This document shows positions 1 through 6,399 of a DNA stretch of 61,086 bases, one piece after another. Below the pieces are notes generated by a model, which was not told the DNA's origin, ran no database searches, and saw only the letters and a list, made by a program, of their open reading frames with translations. Origin of the DNA: a virus. The stretch lies in the IMG/VR virus record IMGVR_UViG_3300028837_001401, positions 1 to 61,086 of that record; one strand, written 5' to 3'. Position 1 is the stretch's first letter, and each line of letters begins with the position of its first letter. The position numbers and the translations under genes are program-made.

Positions 1-8
1 GGGGTTTT

Positions 9-29
9 CTTACTTACTTAGTAAGCAAG
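9..29. promoter_or_regulatory. CTTACTTA palindrome, copy 1
   Basis: Imperfect palindrome with arms CTTACTTAC and GTAAGCAAG around a 3-base TTA spacer, with a single A.C mismatch at arm position 4. It lies just upstream of the first gene. The same design recurs at 10435-10455, 22399-22419 and 44532-44551, each time directly before a gene that follows a gap in the otherwise overlapping gene string. I infer an operator or phage promoter element. Confidence 0.5.
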
Positions 30-67
30 CATTGAGGGATACGGTGGCTGTATTGGAGATAGAACGA

Positions 68-274
68 ATGCCTGCAACTCACTTCAGATGTCCCGATGGT
101 GGCACGATAGAGATTGACAAATGCCTTGAGGAGAACGGGTGTCGTCTCAAGTTCAGATGCGCTACCCGAAGCTATCTCAGGTTGGTCTCCCGACAGAGAC
201 CCATTACCTGGAAATGCCCTGCCTGTGGTTTTACTATTCAAACGCAAACAATTGAAGGAGAGCAAGATGCCTGA
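68..274 (+). CDS. 5' fragment of a PD-(D/E)XK nuclease-type gene split by an HNH insertion
   Basis: Short 68-residue frame starting at ATG 68, chosen because GGAG at 55-58 lies 9 bases upstream; TTG 32 in the same frame is the alternative. It begins MPATHFRCPDGG and holds a Cys-rich segment ending RCATRSYLRLVSRQRP. From memory of phage nuclease families, this N-terminal block normally runs directly into a segment like the STTQLLNGTMYSYL found at the start of the gene at 778. I read it as the 5' piece of that gene, separated from it by the HNH gene. After the break it reads through a CPxC knuckle to a stop that overlaps the HNH start. It could be a small zinc-binding protein in its own right. 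Confidence 0.55.
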   Translation: MPATHFRCPDGGTIEIDKCLEENGCRLKFRCATRSYLRLVSRQRPITWKCPACGFTIQTQTIEGEQDA

Positions 275-803
275 GATCGGAGAGATAAGAGGTTCAAAGG
301 AATTGCGCAAAAAACACAGAGGGCATTATATCTACCTCGCCTGCCCCTGGTGCGGTGATTGCCGGTGGATCAGGACGGATGAATACAAACGGAAAGGGAT
401 TTTTCCATGTGCCAAATGCCGTGCCCGGTTCGTTGCAGAGATGAATAAAGGCAAGAAAAGAAGTGAGGCGGTGAGGCGCATACTCGGTGATCAGAAACGC
501 GGTGACAAGAATCCTGGATGGAAAGGAGGGCGATTCAAGGTTGCTGGAGGATATATAGAAACACACCTTTACAAAACAGACCCTTTCTATCGTATGGCAC
601 ACACAAATGGGCGAGTTAAAGAACATCGTTTGATTATGGCAAGGTCTCTGGGAAGACCGCTTACAGAAGATGAGACAGTGCACCATATAAATGGGCAAGT
701 TGATGATAATAGGATAGAAAATCTGCATCTGTTTTCTTCGCACGGAGAGCATTCTAGCTACCACAACAATTTGAGGTATGGGAATGAAGTGCCCGAACTG
801 TAA
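267..803 (+). CDS. HNH homing endonuclease (inserted)
   Basis: 178 residues starting at ATG 267 behind GAAGGAGAGC. The N-terminus has a zinc ribbon (CPWC at about residue 28 and CAKC at about 51). The C-terminus has a clear HNH core, VHHINGQVDDNRIENLHLF, followed by SSHGEHSSYH, typical of phage-borne mobile HNH nucleases. It cuts DNA at or near the empty homing site and spreads by gene conversion. It overlaps the gene fragment upstream by 8 bases and the gene downstream by 26 bases, and lies between the two halves of what looks like one nuclease gene. The three reading frames all differ, so it is not an intein. Confidence 0.85.
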   Translation: MPEIGEIRGSKELRKKHRGHYIYLACPWCGDCRWIRTDEYKRKGIFPCAKCRARFVAEMNKGKKRSEAVRRILGDQKRGDKNPGWKGGRFKVAGGYIETHLYKTDPFYRMAHTNGRVKEHRLIMARSLGRPLTEDETVHHINGQVDDNRIENLHLFSSHGEHSSYHNNLRYGNEVPEL

Positions 804-2751
804 CATAAACATGAGACCCGTTTTCAGTACTACCCAATTATTGAACGGCACAATGTACTCCTACCTGAAAATCACCAAAAATTATCCCATATCGCCCGAC
901 GCACGGGCGTTCATGATACACGGCACGAAGGGGCACAATCTACTCGAAGTATTTGAGGATGAGTATTCTCTGGTAGAGGAGAAACTGGAGCACCAAGGTG
1001 TCACGGGGATCATGGATGTTCTGGAAGTCGAGGGCGGCAAGAACACACTGGTGGACACGAAGACCTCCGGGTCGTATGTGGTAGCCAAGGCGCTGGGGAT
1101 CTATTACGACAGGGAAGAGACAGGCGAGGTCTACAAGTCGGGGAAGAAAAAGGGCCAGCCCAAGACACGGAAGATCATGAGACAGAGTGGCGAGAGGATC
1201 GACAAGTGGTCTTGGGAGATGCAGTTAAACAAATACAGGATGGGGCTAGAGGAGACAGGCTTTCGGATAGATGAAATGCGGATCATGTGTGTGGTGAGGG
1301 ACGGCGGCACTCATATTGCCAAAAGCCGCGGGATATTCAGGAACATATACTATATTCCCATCGAGCGGCTTGATGACGATGTTGTGAACGTGTACTACAA
1401 GCAAAAGGCAGAGGATTTGGCGAAAGCTCTGGAGCAGGGATACTGGGATATTCCCTGCACAAACAGAGAGAACTGGGACGGGGTCAGGTGCACACGCTTC
1501 TGTGAAGTGGCACACCACTGTCCCATCGGCAAATATCTCATGGAAAAGAAACAGGAGGACATAAAGATGCCGATCAAAGGTTTGACAGAGACGGTGCAGT
1601 TACCCATTCTGGGTAATGTGAGGCTGGGCGAGAAACAAACAAATGAGGAGGGAAAAGAATACCCTGTTGAGCTTGATTATTTCAAGTTAGACCCCGCGAC
1701 GCCAATAGAGGAGGAACGGGATCGACTGATTGCACAGTTTACCGAAGAATACGGGCCGGAGCCGAAGAGGATCGATATTCTGCTCCTGTCAGACGAAGAT
1801 GAGATCACCTTCCCGCAGCATTATATGAGGTTTCTGAAACGTGCGCTGCGGTGTAAAGGTGACGGAGAAGCAGCCGAGTGTCCCTCGAAAGGCGATGCGA
1901 AGGGTCTGGAAATCATCGAAGAGGATGGGTCAGGGTTCAAGGTCAAATGTTTGGGTGATGGCAGTCAGAATGCGGATAGGAAACAGTGTCCTTATTATCA
2001 GAAAAACAAGTGCTCGAAGATAGCGACTCTGAGTTTCGTTATCAGGGGCATTGAGGAGGCTGGCATCTGGAGGATGACTACAACATCGGTGAGCAGCATC
2101 AGAAAGATCAATTCCGGGATGCTGCTCACTCGAATGCACGGCGGTCGGGTCAACATGATACCTCTCTATTTGGAAAGACGACCGCAGCAGATGGTGCACG
2201 ATGGGGTGACACGGACACACTATATTGTCCACCTGATGCCTGCTGTGTCACCCCACAAGATTCAATATTATGGAAGTCTCGAAGCAAACCAGGTGCTTCT
2301 GCAACTTCCTGGGGTGTCAGAAGACAGGGAGGTGCCCGTCTTTCAGGAGACGCCTGACCTGAATGCTGGTGTGATAGACGCTGAATTTGAGGGGGTGGAT
2401 TCGGAAAAAGAGGAAAAGACGGAAACAGAGAAAACGGATGGTGGGAAAGAGCCTGAATCAGCGGAGGAGACTCCGCCACCCGAAAAGGGAGAGACAAGCG
2501 GAGGTGAAAAAGGAAATGCGGTGACTGTGGAGAAGCTTGCCGATGAACTCGCAGGGAAGATTATGGGGTCAAAAGTCGTGAAGGAGAGCGATATGAAAAT
2601 AGTCTCTCTCTCCAGTGCTGATGTGATTGAGTTCGGCAAGTCGATGTATAAGCACGAGGCAATGATGTTGTATAACTTCAAAAAAGCGAACGAGAGTGAC
2701 AAAGGATTCAAAGAGTTGCTTAATGCTTTTTTGACATTTATGAATGACTGA
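778..2751 (+). CDS. PD-(D/E)XK (Cas4/RecB-like) nuclease fused to a Gp3-like recombination directionality factor domain
   Basis: 657 residues. Residues about 50-100 carry a RecB/Cas4-type nuclease signature: H53, D80 in GIMDVLE, then DTK at 93-95. Cysteines at about 227-248 (pattern C-x10-C-x3-C-x5-C) resemble the C-terminal Fe-S cluster ligands of Cas4/AddB nucleases. From residue 264 (MPIKGLTETVQLPILG) the sequence resembles Gp3-like recombination directionality factors, with two Cys pairs around 358-410. An acidic linker (about 545-590) leads to a small helical tail. Residue 264 is an ATG with a perfect AGGAGG ribosome-binding site, so a separate 394-residue C-terminal protein may be made. 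The gene looks like a read-through fusion of two formerly separate genes. The nuclease call is firmer than the directionality-factor call. Confidence 0.7.
   Translation: MGMKCPNCNINMRPVFSTTQLLNGTMYSYLKITKNYPISPDARAFMIHGTKGHNLLEVFEDEYSLVEEKLEHQGVTGIMDVLEVEGGKNTLVDTKTSGSYVVAKALGIYYDREETGEVYKSGKKKGQPKTRKIMRQSGERIDKWSWEMQLNKYRMGLEETGFRIDEMRIMCVVRDGGTHIAKSRGIFRNIYYIPIERLDDDVVNVYYKQKAEDLAKALEQGYWDIPCTNRENWDGVRCTRFCEVAHHCPIGKYLMEKKQEDIKMPIKGLTETVQLPILGNVRLGEKQTNEEGKEYPVELDYFKLDPATPIEEERDRLIAQFTEEYGPEPKRIDILLLSDEDEITFPQHYMRFLKRALRCKGDGEAAECPSKGDAKGLEIIEEDGSGFKVKCLGDGSQNADRKQCPYYQKNKCSKIATLSFVIRGIEEAGIWRMTTTSVSSIRKINSGMLLTRMHGGRVNMIPLYLERRPQQMVHDGVTRTHYIVHLMPAVSPHKIQYYGSLEANQVLLQLPGVSEDREVPVFQETPDLNAGVIDAEFEGVDSEKEEKTETEKTDGGKEPESAEETPPPEKGETSGGEKGNAVTVEKLADELAGKIMGSKVVKESDMKIVSLSSADVIEFGKSMYKHEAMMLYNFKKANESDKGFKELLNAFLTFMND
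1553..1569 (+). promoter_or_regulatory. Internal ribosome-binding site and in-frame start inside the nuclease fusion gene
   Basis: AGGAGG at 1553-1558 is followed 8 bases later by ATG 1567, in frame with the 657-residue protein and exactly at the start of the MPIKGL domain. It is as strong as the site of any independent gene here, so the downstream domain is probably also made alone. Confidence 0.55.
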
Positions 2752-2993
2752 AAGACAGGTTTTTCCTCTTTGTGGGTGGTTAGGGATCTTCCACCCACGC
2801 CTCCTGTGGGGTGGTGATGGAGTCTTGACGTGGCTGTCTGGACAGCAGCGTGAGTCGAAAGGATACAGGAGAGCCTGTGATCCTTAGTCATGAATGAGAA
2901 TATTATATTATTTCAATCTTTATTTGGGTTGGCCGCTCCGCGAAGGGGCGGACAACCTCAGACATGAGCCCAAAACAAGGGGTGGTGTTAGAA
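2752..2993 (+). other. Gene-poor stretch with several hairpins
   Basis: No convincing gene. Four inverted repeats can be read: 2772-2779 with 2791-2798 (GTGGGTGG/CCACCCAC), 2833-2838 with 2841-2846 (a very tight turn), 2860-2869 with 2874-2884 (one bulge), and 2927-2939 with 2945-2957 (13 pairs with one mismatch and one wobble, a 5-base loop). None is followed by a long T run. It may be a structured transcript leader, a termination region, or a small RNA. Confidence 0.4.
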
Positions 2994-3128
2994 ATGTTTG
3001 ACGAGAAACTTGATGATATTCTGGAATGTCTGATGTCAGAAGACGACATTCTTGTGCTAGAAGTAGCGACAAAGAGAATCAGATTCACGAATTGCTGCAC
3101 ATACAACTATGCCTGTTATGGTGGATGA
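2994..3128 (+). CDS. Small hypothetical protein
   Basis: 44-residue frame, MFDEKLDDILECLMSEDD at the start and a Cys/Tyr-rich end. A purine-rich AGGGGTGG lies about 8 bases before the ATG. It sits alone between structured segments, with nothing recognisable in it. The acidic, helical N-terminus looks coding-like but this is weak evidence. Confidence 0.35.
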   Translation: MFDEKLDDILECLMSEDDILVLEVATKRIRFTNCCTYNYACYGG

Positions 3129-3171
3129 GCCATAGCAGAGTAGAGTTATTACAGCAAGGGTGAGTTTCAAA

Positions 3172-3203
3172 ATGCTGTCTCCTGTTGACGCAGGAGACAG
3201 CAT
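3172..3203 (+). terminator. Perfect 13-bp hairpin
   Basis: ATGCTGTCTCCTG at 3172-3184 pairs without mismatch with 3191-3203 across the 6-base loop TTGACG. No U-tract follows, and the next start codon is 13 bases on, so it could be a terminator stem without U run, an RNA-processing site, or an operator for the RusA-DnaN operon. Confidence 0.45.
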
Positions 3204-3215
3204 AAAAGAGATCAG

Positions 3216-3674
3216 ATGGAAGTTTTCTCAGTGGTGTTGAAAAGAAAAGGGAAGCCCTGGAAGCGTAAGGAGCAAGCAAAGGCAGGGCACTGGTATATGC
3301 CGAATGATCTCCGGAGATACTATGAGGAGATATACACGGAGTTACTGATGGCTGACATTCCTGTCTTGCCGGGGGATCACGAGTTCCAGATACACCTCAC
3401 GTTTACATTCACCGACTACAGGTGGAGGGATACAGACAATCTTTTGAAGGGCACCCTGGATGCAGGACAGCCAAGGAAATGGTCAAAGTGGTCAAAAGAT
3501 AAGAACTTCCGACTGATGCCAAATTTGTGGGATGACAAAGTATTCAACGGTGTGCAAGCACTCAGGATAAGGGGTGCGGATGAAGATAAGATAAGGATGA
3601 ACATTCACACCTCTGAGGATGTGGGAAAATTGAGGATGGCAAGGGAACTGATAGGAGTTCAACGATGGACATAA
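3216..3674 (+). CDS. RusA-like Holliday junction resolvase
   Basis: 152 residues. The middle carries the RusA hallmark DTDNLLKGTLDAG (metal-binding Asp residues at about 73-83) and then LWDDKVFNGVQ, the second Asp pair that completes the active site. RusA-family enzymes cut four-way DNA junctions as dimers; in phages they resolve recombination intermediates and branched DNA before packaging. The length matches the family. The 3' end overlaps dnaN by 10 bases, which places it in the replication-recombination operon. The start has only a weak AAGAG-type ribosome site, so the true start could be a little different. Confidence 0.75.
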   Translation: MEVFSVVLKRKGKPWKRKEQAKAGHWYMPNDLRRYYEEIYTELLMADIPVLPGDHEFQIHLTFTFTDYRWRDTDNLLKGTLDAGQPRKWSKWSKDKNFRLMPNLWDDKVFNGVQALRIRGADEDKIRMNIHTSEDVGKLRMARELIGVQRWT

Positions 3675-4756
3675 TATTCGATAGAGATGAATTGAGCAAG
3701 GGTGTTCAAACAATAGCGGCAGCGGCAGCAAAGAGCAACACGCTACCAATACTTTCACACATCAGAATAAAAGCAGATGAGGAAAAGGGAATAGAGTTCG
3801 CCGCCACGGATCTTGAAGTGGGAATGCGGATGAATGTGGAGGGTGAAGTCAAGTCTTCTGGTGTGAGGACACTACCTGCTAAGAAGTTTGCCGACATAGT
3901 AAGGGCACTCTCAGGGGAAACTGTGGAACTGAAAAGTGGAGAGAGTGGCGAGCAGGTGAATATTGTATCAGGAAAAGCCAAATTTCGGTTACACAGTCTT
4001 GATGGTGATGAGTTTCCTAACCTGCCTGCTCCTGGAGGTAAGTCTGCCAGCATATCTGTGGAAGGTCTCAAGGATATGTTCAGGAAGACGGCCTTCGCTG
4101 TATCAGACGATGGGACAAGGCACTTCATCTCTGGTGTGTATTTTAGCGCAAAGGGAGCGAACTCGATGGCCGCCACTGACGGGAAACGATTGGCTCTTGT
4201 ATATTCAGGCATGGTGATTGAGAATGAGTTCGATGCCATCATTCCCACCCGGGCTATTGAGGTATTCAGCAAGACGTTTTCTGATGGTGATGTCACAGTG
4301 TCAGAGAAAGACAATCAGATGATCTTTGCTTCTGACACAGTTGTATTGACAACCAGACTGATCGAGGGGGAGTATCCTGACTATGAGGCGGTGATCAAGC
4401 CGGCAAGAGATAACGACATCGAGATGACAGTCGAGAGGGATGATCTGATGAAAGCTCTCAGAAGGGTGTCGCTGGTTGCGAATCCGAAAGCGGGGATGAG
4501 ACTGGAACTGAAGGAGGGTGAGCTTAAGGTGTCTGCATCGACCATTGATGTTGGGGAGGCGCAGGATACGGTGGAGGTGGAGTTCCAGGGTGAGCCGTTC
4601 GAGATAACGCTCAGTTATTGGTTCATAACGGACTTCCTGGGGGTTGTGGAGACAGGAAAGCTGGTTTTCAAGTTCAAGGATGCACTATCTCCAGTATGGG
4701 TGCAGCCCGAAGGGGAGACGTGCTATGAATATGTGATGATGCCCATGAGGTTGTAA
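3665..4756 (+). CDS. dnaN: DNA polymerase III beta subunit (sliding clamp)
   Basis: 363 residues, a full-length bacterial-type beta clamp. It starts MDIIFDRDELSKGVQTI, contains the domain I/II signatures (LPILSHIRI; FRLHSLDGDEFPNLP, with D-x-F-P; GVYFSA then AATDGKRLA), and ends YVMMPMRL, the C-terminal signature of DnaN. The clamp is a ring-shaped dimer that tethers the polymerase to DNA. No DNA polymerase gene is visible in the window, so the phage clamp must serve either a host polymerase or one encoded outside this window. Few phages carry a bona fide bacterial-type beta clamp, so this probably came from a bacterial chromosome. Confidence 0.95.
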   Translation: MDIIFDRDELSKGVQTIAAAAAKSNTLPILSHIRIKADEEKGIEFAATDLEVGMRMNVEGEVKSSGVRTLPAKKFADIVRALSGETVELKSGESGEQVNIVSGKAKFRLHSLDGDEFPNLPAPGGKSASISVEGLKDMFRKTAFAVSDDGTRHFISGVYFSAKGANSMAATDGKRLALVYSGMVIENEFDAIIPTRAIEVFSKTFSDGDVTVSEKDNQMIFASDTVVLTTRLIEGEYPDYEAVIKPARDNDIEMTVERDDLMKALRRVSLVANPKAGMRLELKEGELKVSASTIDVGEAQDTVEVEFQGEPFEITLSYWFITDFLGVVETGKLVFKFKDALSPVWVQPEGETCYEYVMMPMRL

Positions 4757-4758
4757 AG

Positions 4759-5025
4759 ATGGAAAAATTCAACAACCCTGAATCGAGAATAAGCATTGAA
4801 TACATAAGACACACACTGCCCGGGAAAGACTTCCCCGATCCGGGTGATCCTGTTGATGTGGAGGTGTATCTTGATCTGAGGAAAGAGGATGTGCATATTA
4901 GAAGGCTCAGGGAATACGATGAGCTTGAGATCCAAGCAGGAGGGGTCTGGAATATTCGCATCAGTAAGGAACTTGCATCGCTGATCGAGAGGATAGAAAC
5001 ACTAGGAGCGGATGAGGTGTACTGA
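4759..5025 (+). CDS. Hypothetical protein between dnaN and the replication initiator
   Basis: 88 residues, mixed charged, with alternating beta and helix-like segments (VDVEVYLDLRKEDVHIRR; ELASLIERIETLG). It starts 3 bases after the dnaN stop and its stop overlaps the next start by one base, so it is co-translated with the replication genes. No family recognised. Confidence 0.6.
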   Translation: MEKFNNPESRISIEYIRHTLPGKDFPDPGDPVDVEVYLDLRKEDVHIRRLREYDELEIQAGGVWNIRISKELASLIERIETLGADEVY

Positions 5026-5996
5026 TGCTAGACCCAGGAAAAAAGTCTGATATTCAAATAGAGGATGGAAACTGGTTTAAGCTGCACTCAGAGATCAAAG
5101 AGGCGCTTTCGATGTTCAAGTTTACAGCGTCGGAGCATAGACTCCTGGGTCTAGTTTTACGGCTCTCGTATGGATTCAGAAAGAAGTCAGCCAGCTTCGG
5201 AACGTGGGCTCTTGCCTATAAGGCAACGGGTATCAAACGACAGAACTTCATCAAGACACTTGTGGGTCTCGTGTGCAAAAGAGTTCTGGTGGTGAGATGG
5301 CAGGAGAAAGTCGTAGCGTTCAATAAGAAATACGAGCAATGGAGGGTTGAGTTCGTGGGCGACACAGAATCTCTCAGGGCACTGATCGGAAAGAATGCTG
5401 TGGAGAATGTTGAAATGTCAGAAGAACTGGAAAAACTGAGGTCAGCCCAGACAGATCAGGATGTGGAAAAACTACTCCCGGAGGGCCATGATTTGAGCAA
5501 CTGTGATGTCATCTCTATATTACACAAATGTAATGCACAGATGACAGATTGTAATGCACAGATGTCACGGTTGTCATATACAGATGACACAGTTGTCATA
5601 CCCACATTACATGAAAACGGTGCAAACACTGATGAACAAAGGGCTGAGGTATCGCCTACAGATAATACAGATAATACAGAATTATATAATACAGATCAGG
5701 AAAAATCTGACGATTTTTCTGATGATTTTTCTCCTGTTTCGACTCCACAAAATCACATTCTCTTGATGGGAGAAGTCGAGACGAGATGGAACGGAAAGAT
5801 CAAAATATCCCAGCAGCAGGCAATGAATCTTCTCAGAGGCCGTCAAGCGCAGGACATCGAGTTCTGGTGTCATGTAATCCGGAACATGCCTGAATACGAG
5901 AAGCTGGCAATCAAAAGCGCAAATGCGATAAACGGATATGGGCAACGGATGTGGAAGCAATACAAGAAAGATTATAACATACAAGAATTTTTCTAG
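5025..5996 (+). CDS. Phage replication initiator, lambda O / Phage_rep_O N-terminal type
   Basis: 323 residues. Residues about 15-100 match the winged-helix domain of phage replication protein O: GNWFKLHSEIKEALSMFKFTASEHRLLGLVLRLSYGF followed by a TGIKRQNFIKTLVGLV helix-turn-helix. The middle (about 150-245) is low complexity and holds DNA repeats encoding CNAQM twice and several N-T-D runs; the C-terminal 80 residues form a separate helical block. As in lambda, the initiator probably binds iterons inside its own gene and loads the helicase encoded two genes downstream. Confidence 0.8.
   Translation: MLDPGKKSDIQIEDGNWFKLHSEIKEALSMFKFTASEHRLLGLVLRLSYGFRKKSASFGTWALAYKATGIKRQNFIKTLVGLVCKRVLVVRWQEKVVAFNKKYEQWRVEFVGDTESLRALIGKNAVENVEMSEELEKLRSAQTDQDVEKLLPEGHDLSNCDVISILHKCNAQMTDCNAQMSRLSYTDDTVVIPTLHENGANTDEQRAEVSPTDNTDNTELYNTDQEKSDDFSDDFSPVSTPQNHILLMGEVETRWNGKIKISQQQAMNLLRGRQAQDIEFWCHVIRNMPEYEKLAIKSANAINGYGQRMWKQYKKDYNIQEFF
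5529..5615. other. Iteron-like repeats: candidate replication origin
   Basis: Within the initiator gene, a 15-base unit TGTAATGCACAGATG occurs at 5529-5543 and 5550-5564 (21 bases apart, two helical turns). GTTGTCATA occurs at 5570-5578 and 5592-5600, and ACAGATGAC-like units at 5538 and 5580. Immediately 3' is an A+T-rich tract. Position inside an O-like gene parallels the lambda origin. Confidence 0.55.
5658..5740. repeat. A+T-rich direct repeats next to the iterons (possible unwinding element)
   Basis: CAGATAATA-type units repeat at 5658-5696 around ATTATATAAT, followed at 5701-5735 by two copies of a TCTGAYGATTTTTCT unit. This would be the natural place for strand opening at an O-type origin. 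Confidence 0.45.
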
Positions 5997-6024
5997 CAGG
6001 CTATGGGAGAAGAAAAGGACAGTT

Positions 6025-6399
6025 ATGAATAAGGACAACGAAGAACTGGAGTCGATGATTGAGATACAGACGAAAAAAGCCATGCCTTACTTAGAGAAAG
6101 CCTTTGGGATTCTGAATGATTTGCTGATGAAGGAAACGACGTGCACGTTTCTTCTTTTCTGGGGTTGCGTAACAGCAAAGCACGAGTCGATGTATTATAA
6201 GCTGCGTGACGCTATGGTTGAGTCTGGTGGTGTGTCTCCCACGGACTTCGACCTATTGAAAGAATTCTTCTTTTCGGTGGCACAGGGGATCACGGATAAA
6301 AATGGTAAAGGAGAGTGGCAGAAGAAGACAATTGAGCCACCCATCGAACTGGATGAATTACTGAGGCGGATGAGTGACGATGACATGGAGGAGATATAA
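6025..6399 (+). CDS. Hypothetical protein of the replication operon
   Basis: 124 residues from ATG 6025, preferred over an upstream ATG at 5938 that would overlap the initiator by 59 bases; AAAAGGA precedes it. Mostly helical (SMIEIQTKKAMPYLEKAF) with an acidic end, DDDMEEI. The stop overlaps the next start by one base. The position between initiator and primase-helicase suggests a replication accessory role such as a helicase loader, but nothing in the sequence shows an ATPase. Confidence 0.6.
   Translation: MNKDNEELESMIEIQTKKAMPYLEKAFGILNDLLMKETTCTFLLFWGCVTAKHESMYYKLRDAMVESGGVSPTDFDLLKEFFFSVAQGITDKNGKGEWQKKTIEPPIELDELLRRMSDDDMEEI

Noticed and set aside
214-819. Intein or group I intron holding the HNH gene
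   Set aside because: The upstream block, HNH gene and downstream block are in three different frames, which excludes an intein. Only about 50 bases lie outside the HNH gene on the 5' side and about 16 on the 3' side, too little for an intron core. A plain insertion is simpler.
3706-4314. Long reverse-strand open frame opposite dnaN
   Set aside because: It mirrors the codon pattern of dnaN, has no ribosome site or known motif, and no other gene here is on the reverse strand. The same applies to long antisense frames opposite the primase, 44537-45333 and many others.
5529-5740. CRISPR array
   Set aside because: Repeats are 9-15 bp, partly overlapping, coding and in the initiator gene, with no uniform spacers or cas genes; an origin fits better.
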